Notes: generated by a model not told the origin, from the sequence alone. A DNA stretch of 64,000 bases from Armillaria gallica (GCA_037576215.1 JBANDB010000003.1:6200001-6264000), one strand, 5' to 3'. Numbered from the stretch's first letter, positions 1 to 14,240 are shown. A program made the numbers and translations.

Positions 1-1790
1 GAGGTGAGAGGTACTTGGCACAGCCACTGGCTAAAATCAAAATACTCGAGAACACTTCTCACAAGCACATATTTCGCCTCCAGGGTTCGAACCTGGCACA
101 TGCGTGCAGACGCATCAGGCTACGTACATGTGATTTATAGATATCGACCTGGACAAGAAAGGCTCAAAGCAAAGGTACAATGTCGAAAAATAACTACGCT
201 CGCATTTATTCAGGCCCACCACACGAATCGAACGTGTGCACCGATTCTTGTGTCATTAGACTATAACATGGATGCGATGTTTACTTCTGAGACGAACGAT
301 GCGGGACTGCGAGGAGGATAAGGGAGGCGTGCCGGAAGAAGAAAAATAGAATAACGGGAGTAGTGTGGACGACGCGGACAATGTACCGTAATAGAAACCC
401 CTTGGAGCCCTAAGATTAAAGGGGCATGCACATAGTACGGAGAGTGTGTGAAAGACAGACTCTGAACGTGCCTTGTCCCGCAATAATAGAAGGAAGGTAC
501 AGCGCAGAAAATCACTCGGATTTGTCCATCCATCCAAAAGAAGGGGTTGACGACTCAAATAACTGCATTTCACCTCCAGGAGTCAAACCTGGTACATTGT
601 ACAATTCCGCCAGGCTACGGGAATAGTGGTAGGGCCGGTGTTTTTAGTGATAAGGGATGTTGCATGTGGCTGGGCGAGGCAAGGATTCTCGACCTGCCTA
701 ACATACAGCTCGACTCTCCTTGCCGTCATTCGCAGTCTTCTCCCCAAAGCCAAAGGGGTGTCCTGCCAAAGGTGGAAGGGGAAAGGACGTGAGGAGACCG
801 AGGGGCGCCCAAAACGGTAGGAAGGTGGGATAAGATCGCATGTGTTTTTCGGTAGGATTGGAGTATTTCGGTGGGAATCTTGCTTTCTGCTAGATTGACA
901 CCGTTTCCCAGTGGGATTGAGTTCGGTACAAGCATCGCACTTTCTGACGTCCAGATGCCACACTTGGGCCGCCTCCCGTTGAACATATCCGCCCTGACCT
1001 CCGCGACCTCCACCTCTCTGAATCGCACGCTGAACCCCTGGCCCTCAAAGTTCAAGTTTTTGACCCTCACGCGCACGGCTCAGCTTCACGAGTGGCTCTC
1101 ATATATGAGCCGTGCTATTTTTGCTTATGGTGAGTTCGAGACGGCTGGGAAACCGGCGGTCAGTGCGCCCAAATACCACAGCGCACGGCGGTCCGAGAAT
1201 CTAACCAACTCGACGGTGCCCCCTAGAGGTAATCCTACCGAAAATCTCCAATCCTACTGAAAAACGGTTGTGCCACCGGGAGACATCTTCGCGGGAATCC
1301 CACATTCCCACTGTTTTAGGGTATACTCATGAAATGATGAAGAATGGAATGACCACTGCGCCAGGTGGGAAGGATCGTTTGTGCAGCATGCTGGTAATAT
1401 CATGAGCATGTCAAACGAACTAGAAAAGCAAGTCTCGTACCAAGCGGGCCCGTGCTCTCTGTGCAAATGAACTGGCACGCGTCTCAAGAGTACACCCATC
1501 CTCGTGTGGATGACGTCGCGGTAGCTGCGCTTCCTCGGCGCCGATGCGAGCGTGTCATTCCCAGTAATGCCGGTGAGCGTAGGTCGAGACACTAGTCAAG
1601 ACGTATGCAATTCTTGCCCTTTCCCGTCGCGACGCCTTCCCAACACATCTCCTTGCCGTCGTTCGCGACCTTCTCTCCAGAGTCAAAGGAGTAAGCGAAA
1701 ACGACGTAAAGTCTGAAGGTCTGAACGACCATTAGGACGGTCTCTTGATAGAGGTGAACGAGTAGGACAGTAATCATGCATGAGGAAGGA
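1..1790 (-). repeat. tRNA-like composite repeat, partial unit
   Basis: Non-coding repeat sequence. Three tRNA-like units are visible on the minus strand at about 76-126, 213-265 and 568-619. Each has a T-arm whose stem arms pair around a TTCGA-type loop, followed on the plus strand by an A-box-like TAGYCTA motif. Two other recurring modules are present: a segment around 714-790 containing the words for 'ccttgccgtcattcgc' and 'ccaaaggtggaagg', and a segment around 1400-1480 with 'gcaagtctcgtaccaag'. The same modules recur in the same order at 7-13, 17-19, 50-52 and 57-59 kb. No protein-coding gene was recognised. Confidence 0.7.
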
Positions 1791-1799
1791 TGCCATATT

Positions 1800-3212
1800 C
1801 GTGAAGAGCTGCGAACTCGAGCACATTGAAAGGTAGATGTTGAGATATTCCACGTCTATTCGGAAGCCAATTCAGCAAAAGAGAGAGAGACCAGCCACTG
1901 GAAACGACGGTGGTAGTCGTTCGCATCCAACGCGCGGTCAAAAGTATTGTACACAGCCACAAGAACATCGGCATGCGGCCCGGTTACTCCATCGTTCTCT
2001 CCAACATCATCTAGCTTTCCGTGTCCGTCTTCGACCTTCCTTGTAGGTTTACTATTTCAAGCTCGGTTGACTGAGGCTAGCGCTGACTGCGTTCTGTAGA
2101 CGGGGCCTTGATGATGGACGTCTCGACAATACAAAGCCTTCTTCGACATCCGAGGCTTTTACCTCGATGGCTTCAGTCGTCAAGTACAGCGGGATTTGGT
2201 CGTCAATTACGGAACTGCCGACGAGTGTGTTAGCTGCACAATCCTCAACACCGGGCCCTGAGGTCGTCGCTTTTGAAACTAGAAGCGCGGCATATATCGT
2301 CCAGCAGAAGACATCGTACATCAGCCTCCCTCCCCTATTCCCGACGACGAACCAAGGTCCATCATCTGTTATTTTCTCCTCTTCGACGTTGCGCTCTTTT
2401 AAGATCAGGGGATCTAGATAAAGCGAGACTGAAGTGTTTTCCGGACTTCGGGGGATGCTGAATGTCCTGGCAGCCATTCTGTTTAGTTTCAGGTCAAAAT
2501 TCATCGACTCTATTGACGACTTGGTCGTGATAGTACCAAATGTCGGCCCCCTGCGCTCCAAAATGGTTGGAAAGCACCTACGTATACTACACAATCATCA
2601 TCATCAACCTACATGATACATTTACGCGGACCATATCGTCGGCATTGCCTGCTTCCGAACACATCGTCTATCCTACCAACCCTGCACGTTTGAACGTTAA
2701 CCTCATATCCTGCGTCTACGCCTCGACTACTGGCGAAGAGAGGAAGATCGCGCCAGCCAGATATGGATGTTTCGTTCACAGGAGACCATGTAATTGGCAC
2801 AGCCTGTTCCTGAATCATCCGTGCTGTGGACCTAGTCATTTGTTGGGAACCGGAGGTGGATGATTTCCGATTGTTGTGATTTAGACGCCTAGCTCCCTCC
2901 GGGGAAGGTGTCTAAATCCTGGAACCAGTCGTTCGTAGAGTTTCGATGCTTCAGCGCTAGCCGTGTTCCACTATATATTACCCTTCCGCAACCTTTACGA
3001 ATTTACGATTCAACATGTCATGACCTGGCGCCAATCATTGCGGTCTATTGTATGTGTCCTGATTAAACCTGGAGAAGACATAGCCTCGAACTCTCGGTCA
3101 GGGTTGATCTTGCGAAGCAGGGTACAGCCGAGGAAAGCATTCGCAGCATGCACGAAAGAGTACGACAACAACAGCTCTCGCAACTTGTTTCCATACCTTA
3201 ACATCGTCGCTC
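1800..3212 (+). other. Conserved non-coding leader of WW-family copy A
   Basis: About 1.3 kb upstream of copy A that is clearly homologous to 19,320-20,589 and 52,600-53,933, and in part to 13,700-14,235. It therefore travels with the gene. It contains a minus-strand open frame of 180 codons (2052-2594), but that frame is broken in the other copies, so I do not call it a gene. A strong inverted repeat sits at 2878-2918. The promoter or 5' UTR introns of the WW-family gene may lie here. No core promoter motif was identified. Confidence 0.55.
2878..2918. promoter_or_regulatory. Inverted repeat (hairpin) upstream of WW copy A
   Basis: Twelve-base arms GATTTAGACGCC (2878-2889) and GGTGTCTAAATC (2907-2918) pair with a single G-U, around a 17-nt loop. 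The same hairpin occurs at 20241-20281 before copy B, where base changes in the second arm keep G-U pairing. It lies about 300 bp upstream of the start codon. It could act as an RNA hairpin in a leader or as a protein-binding palindrome. I did not find it before copy C. Confidence 0.5.
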
Positions 3213-6200
3213 ATGTATCTCCCCCAGTGGTTGCTGAAGGCCCTGCGGCAGGTCCTTTGTGGCCACGCCGGAGGTCGCTCACCTCTGAAAGCCATTCTAT
3301 TCCTCTGGCGCTTCTTCCGGCGTCTCTTCCGGCGCTTCTCGCGTACTCAAGACGACGGAGAACCTGATAAACCCCCACGGCACATAGCTAACCAGGGTTC
3401 GTATCTACCCCAAAGTGTAGAGCCGACGAAGTGCATGATGTCGCTTGCGGTGGATGGCAATGCAGATGAGCCCGTACAAGCTGTCGTGTGCCGAAGCACT
3501 GCTCCACCTTACGATCCATGGTCCAGCCATGATATGGTCCCAATGTCTGTAGCAAGCCGCTCCCAGACTGGTTTGGCATTCGAAACCGAATCGAATCCAT
3601 CAAATGAACATCCACCCCTCCATAGTTCCCGTCCTTCATCCATCACGTCTTCATCGATTGGAGGCTCTCTTTATTCGTCTGCCCACTCCAATTTCTCACG
3701 ATTATCTCAAGGTATCAGTAGTACAGTACACAACTCGGCCGCAGACGCACATCAGAACTCATTGGATGTTCATTTACCACCTGCCAGACCTACCTCTGGT
3801 CAGGGGGGACTGTCGTCCGACTCTGAGGCTATAGTTGTACCACTGCCACCCACTGCTGTGCTGCACGATGGGCAAATTCAAGATGGTGTTCCCAACTCTA
3901 CATTACATGATGCATATCCTTATATCTGGGCCATAGCACCCGAGAATCTTCAAATATTTTTTCGGAATAGGTCGGTCCGTGTTTATGTTAGTTTTGGTCC
4001 CCTCTTCTGACATGTACCAGACCAAGAAATCCACACAACCCAAACCCTCCCCCGATCCCTCCTCTGACGACTTCATTTCCTCTGTATGTTCTTGTTTCTC
4101 TATAAGTTTCAGTCCTCGAATGACATGTTTCTATCTAGTCATGGCATCCCCAGCGGTTGGTCGGTACACATACATCCTCAGGGTGTTCGCTACTATGTAC
4201 ACGAGAGAATGTTTCATGCATCGGCGAATACCTTGTCGATGTCCTGTGTCTCTCTGTTACGGGTTTTCACTGAAGCAGATATAGTCATTCCAGAAGAGTG
4301 GAGGGTATTGAAACAGTTTCTGGAGAATATCATCAGTTACATGCACTCTAAGGAAATCACTCTCCCGCCCAAAGTCGACCTTGCTCTAGGCCTTACGTGG
4401 TACGAGAATGGCCCTCCAACTTGCGAATATTACTTCGCAGATCATATACATCATTCTATCTTTTGGCTGGATGACTTTGATGCCAGCATGATGCGGGATG
4501 TGAAATGGCAGAACACCTCTGAATCCTCCCATCTTAAACATGCAATAGAGGCTCAATACTGGTCAGTCCTTACAGTGCCTCATCATTTTGTATCATGTGG
4601 GGTCTCATAATGGCCAGGCTGCATTTTAGTCTTTTTCCCGGGGGCCAAGAGCTGACCACTGATATATTTGAAGAGGTCAACGACTTTCTCATTCATTGCA
4701 ATACCGTAAGTTATCAGGAGAAGTGATGCTCATACTGACAGACTGTACAGGGGATTGGGGGCAACACCGACAGGCAAACAAACCGATATGGCTTCACTCT
4801 CGCAGAAGTGCAACAAATGATCAGTTCTGTAACTGGTATCAGAAGTAAGAATGAAAAACTGTAACCTTGAAGAATTATTCACCTATTGGTACAAAACAAT
4901 AGATAACCCCGGGCCATATTCTCGTCCAGGTTCAGTTCGTAATATAGGTGAATATCAAACATTGATCGTAAACTCTACAAGTTGTCTGCAAGCTAACCCG
5001 GAGCAGCTTGGATCATGGAGCTTCGTTGTATGTTGTGTACGTTGATATGAGTGTGCTTATGAAACTAACTCTTTACATCCTCCTAGCTCAGCACCGATAT
5101 GTGGAGTTTTACGGTGAACCCGGTGCTTATCTTGGCCCTCCTGTCCAGGTCAACCGTGAAATATACAAACGATTACGAACCCCACTAATTTCGTTATTGT
5201 CGCCGCTCTTGTTCTTTGCGCCCGATATACATTGCATTGTCCTACGGGAACTCTTCAAGGACGGTGTTGATAAAGCTGATTGGAGTGCTTTCATCCGGAA
5301 ACTCGGTACTGAATGGCAAGAGTTCGTCATCAATGTGAGGACCGACACGGTAAACACTAGAGCTAATCTAACACGTCTACAGGCTACCGTTTTACTCAAC
5401 GCTAACATCGCTTTCCTGGCCATTCAGAGCATTGATGATTCTAGTGTTGATAAAGGACGATCACCTGCTCAGATAGCGAGTTATGTATCAACAATCATGA
5501 GTGTCGGTAGTATAACTGTAGGTTTGCTTCTACTACAGAAGTATCGTCACAAGAATCGTGTCTACAACACCCAAGCAGTAAGCTATGCCATCTATCACTT
5601 CGTTTAGCATTCAATTTGTTTTCTAGTGGGATTTCCTTGGCATACAAGAAGGAGACTTGGGAAAGAGGCTCGGTCTAGAGACTCTCGCCATCATGTTCAG
5701 CTTACCTTGGGCTTTACTCATGTGGGCGTGAGTATTTCCAAGTTACCTTTTCAGCAGCATAGTAACCCGAAACCCAGGATGATTTTCTTCCTGGCAGCAT
5801 TCTGCCTTATGTGTTTCACCGCCTCCAGCTTATCGGTCCGGATGATCGTAGGTAGTGCATTGGTGGTCATCCTCATCCTCATCTTCTGGTACCTCACAAT
5901 ATCACGGGAACGGTATGAGCTGCGGTGGTATGTGCGGGCCAATGTCCATTTGGTCAATGCTTGGTACCGATTGTCCTGGGAACTGTCCACACACCTCCCG
6001 GCCAAGTTCAAAATGGATTGGATGAAAAGAATGCTGTGGATCAGTTCGAACGATGTTGAGATGGCGCCGATGGATTCATCTACAACGGCGCCACTGGGTC
6101 ATGATGAGGCGACATGTTCTCATGAAACGACGTCAGTGAGCTCGTATGAAACGGCGCTGGCCAGTTCGCATGCGACGATAAGCTCGTACGACACGGCATC

Positions 6201-6237
6201 GATGAGATCGCATGTGATGGGTGTTGATGTAGTATAA
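3213..6237 (+). pseudogene. WW-like/four-TM family gene, copy A (frame shift in exon 6)
   Basis: Ten exons: 3213-3970, 4021-4083, 4139-4561, 4618-4705, 4751-4844, 4903-5027, 5087-5334, 5383-5577, 5627-5727, 5778-6237. The product begins with a basic arginine-rich stretch, then a Ser/Pro-rich low-complexity region. A WW-like motif follows (IPSGWSVHIHPQGVRYYV), then an all-alpha region with the family word ATVLLNANIAFLAIQS. Hydrophobic segments end the protein before a Ser/Thr-rich tail. All introns have GT-AG ends. Relative to copy B, exon 6 carries a net +5 nt change around 4970-5005, so the normal donor after 5027 leaves the frame. A weak donor 4 or 7 nt further on would restore it. I recall this as a large agaric family of unknown function. 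Probably a recent pseudogene or a diverged allele. Confidence 0.7.
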
Positions 6238-6239
6238 TG

Positions 6240-6780
6240 GTTGACTGGAAGGAGACGGAGTAGTTGAAAGTCGCGGTGGTACCGTGGCAACCTTGTGGTG
6301 CTTCGATGTAGCATTCAGAGTATTTGTAGTCATCATTCTCAAAAGCATAGATAAATTAGCAGGAGCCCTTTGTTGGTATATCAGTTTACTTTTCCATGAC
6401 CGTCGTCTCTCCGAGAACAGAAGAAGTAAGTCATAATGAAAAAGCACGTCAAATTCATGGCCCGCAACTCTCTCTGCATCTTAGTATGGTACCAGCAGCG
6501 GATGGGAGCATCCATGTCGGTCGCCAGCGGTCATCGGAATATCTTCAAGGAAAACAGTCGCCGATGCCTCAACGAAAGTGGTCATCGAGTGATCCCCTTT
6601 CCCCATGCTGAATTCTGTGCGTTCTGGGGCAGAGTTAAATGCAATATGTAGACTCTACGTACATAGCACCTTCAACATGAGGAATGCGTGCGTCAACAGG
6701 ATTATGAAGAGGAACATACGTGCAAGCGTGGTGTGGTCGTCGCAGCGAAAACACCCAAAAGACTTGCAGACGTATATTTT
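6240..6780 (+). other. 3' flank shared by WW-family copies
   Basis: Non-coding sequence following copy A that is homologous to 23,610-23,990, 49,690-50,200 and 56,930-57,470. It leads into the tRNA-like repeat block without a visible boundary in copies A, C and the 49.4 kb fragment. No gene was recognised. Confidence 0.5.
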
Positions 6781-9700
6781 CCCTCCAGGGTTACGTTCGA
6801 ACCTGGTATATGTAATCCTATGGATATCAACTTGTGTGAACACGAACGAGATCAAAGCAAAGGGGCGGCGCAGAAAAAAAGCTATGTTCCCAAATGACTA
6901 AGGTCCATCACAGGAATCAAACGTGTGTACTGACTCATTTGTCGTTGGACTACAGCGTGGATGAGGTGTTCATTTATGAAACGAGGACAAGAGAAGCGGT
7001 ATATCAAAGTGTGAATGAAAAAATCCCAACGACGGGGGTAGCGTGATGATGCGAACAATGTATCGTGGTAGCAATTCTTTCTGAGCCTTAGGCCTAGGGT
7101 AGGTCAAAAAAGACTCTCGATGTGTCTTGTCCTGCCATCGAGTGCCTCCGGTATAAAATGAGCGCAGAAAGGTTCCTCGGACCTGTCGTACTATCCGTCC
7201 AGACCAAAAATGTCATTCTGGGTCGATATTTTACCCCCAGGAATCGAACGTGGTACATTATACAGATCCACTAGACTATGTCCACGTGTAGAGAGCGGTG
7301 TGGACGACGTCGTAGTAGCTGCTCCTCGGAACACGTCATTTTTGGTGATGGTTGACGTGTACGGCGAGACGAGTGGAGAGGCATGCGATTCTTGTCCCAC
7401 CGGCCCTTCTCAATGCAACTAGATTCTTCTGACCCAAGAGCCGAAGGCAGAAGGGAAGAGGACCGTGAAGTGATCGGGCTGGGGGAGTCGTCAATCAGAC
7501 CAGCTACCGTGAACTGCCACCAAGATGGAGGCGGGGAGAGCTGTAATCCCAACCAACGACCCCAGGGAAGAGGCGGTGGTAGTGGATGTTACTCCCCTGA
7601 TCCGTGCACTATATTTGTAGAAGGTGTGAATCTGAACAGGTGTTGGAAGTGGCATCGGGTCGCCCATAGATGCATAGCCCTTTCTGGCGGAAGGCGAGGT
7701 CGGCAGACCAGATCTGAGGATGAAAGGGTAGATGGAATGGATAGGTCGTACGCGTGATGGGCCAGTGACTATACTTCTGCTTTTTTGACCGCTACTATCT
7801 GTGAAGACCGACGCGAATTTCCGCGTATAGCTGTTTCTATTTGCCATGGGGGAGATGGAAAGAAGGAAGATGAGCCTGAGGATGTGAGCGCATAGGGCTC
7901 TACCCGAGATGGGTGACAGGAACACACATTCCCGAGTAGCCCGCCCCTGTACGAATTGAGCGTATTGGCTTCATGCGGTGGTTGACGTCTAGGAATGGAG
8001 CGAGAATGGGATAGAGTAGCATGTCGAAAGGAGTCGCGAGTCGCAATATTTAGTCTTGGTAGACAAGAGCGATCCCCAGATGCAGATCATTCATGCAACC
8101 CACTAAAATTTGATGAGTCAAAGTCGGAGAAGTGATGGGGACATGACATACCAAAGATACGTTCCCGCTGTTTGTTCAGCTGCCAAAACGTAGTCCGGTC
8201 CAACGCGGAGTTATTATTTCACTCCCAGGACTCGAACCTGACGCATTACGCATACCCAGTAGGTTTCGACGGACTGGTGGAGAGATAATGCATACCATCC
8301 CGGTGCACATTGGTGATTTCTCGCATAGTAGAGAATAGCCATCGGTAAGAGTCGGACGTCCAATCAAATCCAGAGAGATATGTCGTCTCTAGCCCATGCC
8401 CTGAGAACTTGAAGTAATAAAACTTCACCGTGTCTCTAGGAATCGAAGTTGATGGATGCACGCTAAGACACGAGAGAACGTGCGAAGGAGAATGATGGCT
8501 GGGAGGAGCGTGTACTGGTCGAGAGAGGATCTTCCACAGGAATGTAGCAGAAACCGAGCTCCTCGTCTGGAAATGTCGTTTGCGCAGTCTGCATCCAGCT
8601 CCCGTCCACACGCGTGAGTCGGACGAGTACAGACGGCCTAGGTGGCTTCATACAGTGCCAATGGGGGATTTCATCCAGACGTGTGTAAGGTAAATGAGGT
8701 CAAACAGGAAGCGCCGCTTGTTCAGCGTTCTGGTAATCGTCTGAGTGTGAACATAATCTAGATGCTCATCAGAGTTCCAACGTGACATAGAAAGCAAGTC
8801 TCGTACCAAAGATTCCATCACAGCACCGTGTTCTCTCTACGACGCTTGGACCTGCACGCCTGTCATCTATCACAGCCAAGCTTCTACACTTCGGACCAAA
8901 CTAAAACACTCCGTGGGACATTTTCTCGTCGCTTCTTCAAGGAGAGAGGAGGAGTAGTCGAACGAAAGTACGGGAGATGAGGGCAACGAAGATCGGTCGT
9001 CGATTAGACGTACGATACAGGCAGCGTGTGAGAGTAGCTGGGTCTTGAGGTAGTGCGCATTGGATACTCTGCACGTTCGCGTTAGGTTTTACATTAGTCG
9101 ATAGGCAAAGTCCGAAGCACCTAGCGACGGGGCTGTTGAGTGGGCCATGACACCAGGATGTCCACGCGTCGTCCCATTCAGGAGCCATGGCGTGAATACC
9201 AGCCGTTATCAGAACTTCGACTGGGTCTGTAGTGGACGCGGACCAGACTTCTTCGCGAGATCGCACAGTGCGGGGCAGAACGTCACATTAGACGTCGTCG
9301 CTCGTTCGAAAGAAAGTATAGTTGAACGATACCATGGCAGGTGAGACGAGAAAGGTTGTGGTGATGACTGTCGGTTGACAAGAATGTGTGCCTGAATGTG
9401 TAACATTGCCACTGGTTACATATTTAAATTATCGTCGTGTATTTTCATTTCCGGAGCAGTAGCAAAGAAACACAGACAATTTATGTTCAAAAGAATAGAT
9501 ACGCGTAATTAGTGGTGCAATGTAGTTACAGCACAAAAAAATTGAAACCTATAACAAAGACAGGACCACTACACGAGTCGAACATAAGTATACTAAGTTG
9601 CCTGGTCAAACTATGAGGTGGAGTGCAAAGGACTATATCAAAAGGCAGGAAAAACGAGAAGGGCGAGGGAGTGTGCGGGAAGATGATAAATGAGAATACC

Positions 9701-12700
9701 CGAATAGTGTGGATGACTTCATGGGCAATGTATCACGTAGCTCTGACAAAAGAAGAGACAAACAGCAACTTCACCGGTACATTATACAGTTCCGGAGGTA
9801 GTCGTAGTAGCCGGCGAGCGCGTCGTGTTCAGTGACGGGTGATATGGCATGCACGTACGGCGCATCGAGAGGCATGCGATCCTCGTTCCGCCATCCCTTC
9901 GTAATGCTCCTTGCCATGATTCGTAAACTTCTCCCCCAAGCCAAAGGTAGGAAGAAAAAGGATGCGACGAGACCCGAGCCTGAACGTCCATCAAGACAGT
10001 CTCTGGGAAGAGGCAAGCAAGCATGACGGGAAGAATATCATTCCCCAGGACGGACGTCTTTCCGTCGAGAGTTGCAAACACGAATATCTCTAGAGCGTAT
10101 TCCAAATCAATATGCGACATCCCGAACATCGCGTCGCTCATAGATGTATAGCTCTCCCTGCAGAAGACAATCTCAGAACTGGAGAAAAAAGGGCTGAAGA
10201 ACAGGGGCCGTACACGAACAACCCATCGTCGAGAACCACGTCCTCATCTTCCTTCTTCCTCCTGCCCACCTCAATGGATGGATAATTCAACAGGGTCTGG
10301 CATGATGCGACGGTCGTAGGAGAGGAAGGAAAGAAGTTAGAAAAAGAATAGCCTCGAATTCATCACTATAAGCCCCTGCACGAATCGAACATGTCGGGGC
10401 TATACTCCCACTTCACCATGTGGTGGTCAGAAGTGTCGGAAAAGGAGCCAATAATTCAAGCACGTCTGCATTCAAGGTCCTTTTCCTCCGAATTCAAGCA
10501 ATATATGAATTAACGTGTGCGAGTGTGGTGATGCTGTTACAAGCAACAAGGTTCGGCGCAAGAAACTCACTAAAAATGGATGAGTCAAAGTGGGAGAGCG
10601 GGCGGTGCTAGACTATACGTTCCCGCCAATATCACCGCATGTTCAGCCGCCATCGATTGTCAAAAACAGATTTTTTGACAGACTCGTAATTTCACCCCCA
10701 GGACTCGAACCTAGTGCATTGCGCATACCGAGTAGGCTACAATGGACTGACAGGAGAGACTATAATGCGGCCTCGGTGCATGTCGGTGAACTTCCCGCAT
10801 CGCAGAGAATAGCCATCGGTAAGAGTTGGACGTGACGTGCAATCAAATCCAAGGAAGATAAACACCTGAGCACTGTCTTCTCTGTCCCATGCCCAGAGGA
10901 TTCGAAGCAATGAAACTGTGTCGTGTCTTTAGGAGTAAAAGTCGGTGGATTGCTAACCCACGAGAGGAGAATGACGGCCGGGAGGATGTGCGTTCTAATC
11001 GAGAGAAAGTCTTCCGCGGGGATGTAGGCTCTCTGGGGATGTGATTCACGCCATCCACGCGCGTGAGTCAGACGAGGCTAGATGGTCTAGGCAACTTCAT
11101 ATAGCGACAAGGTTCCACCCACCGGGGGACCTCACACAGACATGTGTAAGGGACCGAGACGCCAATGGCAGCACGGGAAGCGAGTTCAGCTCGTCCAGGT
11201 GAAAACATAACCTAGATGCTCATCAAAGTTCCAAAGTGACACAGAAAGCAAGTCTCGTGCCAAAGATCCCATCACGGCACTGTGTTCTCTCTGCATCAAT
11301 TTCACGTTCTACGCCGCTTGGACCTGCACGCGTCCTTCCATTCGTCACAGCCAAGTCTCGGACCACAAACCAAGGTACTCGTTGCTTCTTCGAGGAGAGA
11401 AAGGAAAGGTGGTGTTAAACGATTTCCTTGATGATGAAGTACGGGAGGTAAGAGATACCAGGCACAGCCACTGAAAATATTCAGCGTCCAAAAGAACGGT
11501 TCTCCAAGTATCTCCAGGGTTCGAGCCAGGCACATGCATTAGGCTACGTACATGTAATTTATAGATCCCGACTTGTAAAAAAGAGCCCAAACCAAAGGTC
11601 AGCGCAGAAAAAGACAACCAGGACCATTTTTTATTTATCAAGGCCCACCACACGAATCGATCGTGTGCACCGACTCTTTTGTCGTTAGACTATAATGTAG
11701 ATGGAACGTCCACTTCTAAAACGAACTATGCGGGGCTGCTAGGACGAGAATGTCATAATACACGAGTGTGCAGGAAGCATAAGAATAACCGAGGTCCGAA
11801 GGAGGGTAGCACTGGTAGGTAGTGCGGATGACACGGATGATGGAGGGAGTCGAAAACGAACTCTAGATACGCCTTGTCCCGCAATAAGAAAACCGAGGCA
11901 AGGCGCAGGAAATCGCTCAGTTTTGCTTTATCCACCAAAAAGAAGGCTACGATCGATTCCGTATTTCACCTCCAGGAGTCGAACCTGGTACATGACAGAG
12001 TTCCACTAGGCTACGAGAGTAATTGTAGTAGCCGGTGAGCGCGTCGCTTTTAGCGATGAGTGACGTAGCACGCACGTACGACGAGTCGAGGACGTGCGAT
12101 TCAGGTGGAAGGGAAACGCAGATGAGGACACTTGAGCGTTGAACGTTGACGTTAAATGCTGAATGCTGAACGACCATCAGGACGGTCTCAACCGGGAAGA
12201 GGCGAGTAAGTAGGGTGGGGAAGACTCTTCTTTGCCTTGATTCATGCACGAGAAACGACGTAATATTCGGGGAGTTTGGGGAGAGCTAAGATATTGTAAG
12301 CTGTTATAAGTCGATGAAGGAGAGAGAGACTGACGGATCTGAAGGAAAACCGGCTGATGAGTGAGTCGTACGCGAACACTGGCAGCGACCCACCATCTGT
12401 GGTAGTAAGCCACACGCATCCTTCTCTTCCTCGCGGTGACCCCCTTACCATCCCAATGAAAGCTTGAGCAGCATTATCAGAAATTGGATACTAGATAACC
12501 CAGAGGACGAAAAAGAATCAGCGTCACTTCGTTTCTGTAAACCCCGATACGAATCGAACGTGTCGCGGCCGCACTCCCACTCATCCATCTGGTGGTTGTT
12601 TGAATGAAAAAGCGATGTAACTCGAGCACGTAGAAATTCCAATGCCGGGTCTCCGAGCAATTTCTGAATTAACGCGCAGGTCGAGAGTGTGGTGAGGCTA

Positions 12701-13700
12701 GAGTTTGCTGTTCAACGCGCCAAGACCCATCCTCAGATCTCAGAAACGAACGATATCATTCAACTCACTAAAAAAGCGAAGAGTCAAAGTCGGGGAGTGA
12801 GAGGAGTGACACGACATACCATACATCCATATGTTCGCACTAATATCACTCCGTCTGTTCGTTCAACATCCATTGGTCGTCAAAACGTAGTGGTATCAAC
12901 CCCAGTATCTGATTTCACCCCCAGGACTCGAACCTGGTGCATTACGCATACCGGTAGGTTACAATAGACTGGCAGAAAAGACAGTAATGCCAACGACCTC
13001 TGCCAAAGTCCCACGTCGACAGAGTGAGACGGAAACGTCGGGAGGAACTTTATCATCCCTGCTCTCGGTAGTAGGTTTGAACGGGCCGAGAACGAGATTT
13101 GACGCAGGGTTTGAGCTGGTAGGATGCGCGTACTGATCAAGAAAAAAATCATTCTGTAGCAGAAATTACGCACCTCGTCGATTCATCCCTCGTTTGACCC
13201 ACTCACCGCATCCTCACGTAAGTCAGACGGGCATACGTGACTTTCGCCTAGATGGTTGAAACAGGATGGAGAATGAAACGACAACTGTGCTGGACATCTG
13301 AGCAGCACGCTGGTAAAATCGTGAGCATGCCAAGCGAGCTCGGAAACCAAGTCTCTCACCAAGCCAGACCATGCTCTCTCTGCACCAATTTCTACGCCAC
13401 TTGGACCTGCATCCGTCCATAATGCCAGCGAGTACATCATCCCGGTGTGGATGATGTTGTGGTGGCTGCACCTCCTCGGTGTCGATACGAGCGCATTATT
13501 CTCAGTAATGTCGGCACTAGTCGAGATGGATGCAATCCTCGACCTTTCTTCTCCCAATACAGCTGGATTCTCCTTGCCGTCATTCGCGATCTCCTCCCCA
13601 GAGTCAAAGGTGGAAGGGAAAAGAACGTGGAGAGACTAGTTGACCGGTCTCTGGGAAGAGGTGAACGAGTAGAACGGGAAGAGTGCTAATTCCTTGGTCC
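6780..13700 (-). repeat. tRNA-like composite repeat block (about 7 kb)
   Basis: Non-coding block with at least twelve tRNA-like units on the minus strand, at about 6781-6835, 6903-6953, 7230-7279, 8217-8270, 9562-9615, 10373-10423, 10690-10740, 11511-11550, 11642-11693, 11964-12016, 12540-12594 and 12912-12962. The unit at 11964-12016, read on the minus strand, shows A box TAGCCTAGTGG, 17 nt, then B box GGTTCGACTCC inside a CCAGG/CCTGG stem with a 7-nt loop. Non-tRNA modules recur between units, for example near 8760-8880, 11218-11340 and 13320-13430. Many short open frames occur but none is conserved between copies. Confidence 0.75.
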
Positions 13701-14240
13701 ATGGACGAGGAAGGATATCATATTCGGGAGTTGCAATTGGTTGCTGGCAACGACAGTGGTAGTCGTTGGGACCCACACGCGCGATGTTGACCGGCACTCG
13801 GCGGGCCGGTCACTCCATCATCACTTTCACCTTCTCCTGCCATCTAGCTTTCAGTGTCCGTTTTCAGCCTTCCTTATAAGTTTACTATTTGAAGCTCTTG
13901 GTACCGGTTGATTGGGGCTAGCGCCTACTGGGGAGATTCTGTAGATGGGACCTTGATGCTGGACGACTTGACGATACGGAGCCTTCTTCGACATCCAAAG
14001 CATTTACCTCGATGGTGTCAGTCGTCACGCGTCAAGCTTCAAGGACACGAGCACGCATCACGGCATGTGTTAGCTGCACAGTTTTTAATACCAGGCCCTG
14101 AGGTCGTCATTGTTGAAACTAGAGGCGTGGCAGTGGCATAAATCGTCGAGCCAAAGACCCCCTCCCCCGACATTCACATTCGCATTCGCACCGATCCCGA
14201 TGACAAAACAAAATCAGGGAATCTAGATAAAGTCTTTGAA
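13700..14240 (+). pseudogene. Truncated WW-family leader (fragment D)
   Basis: Homologous to the leader of the WW-family copies (compare 2060-2420 and 19,430-19,800), including the segment with 'cttcttcgacatcc' and 'ggccctgaggtcgtc'. Similarity stops at about 14,235, before any coding exon, where unrelated single-copy sequence begins. It marks the broken end of a further [repeat + WW gene] unit. Confidence 0.6.

Noticed and set aside
2052..2594. 180-codon open frame on the minus strand
   Set aside because: It is the longest frame in the WW leader, but the homologous regions before copies B and C contain stops and frame shifts in that frame. There is no splice structure and no recognised motif.
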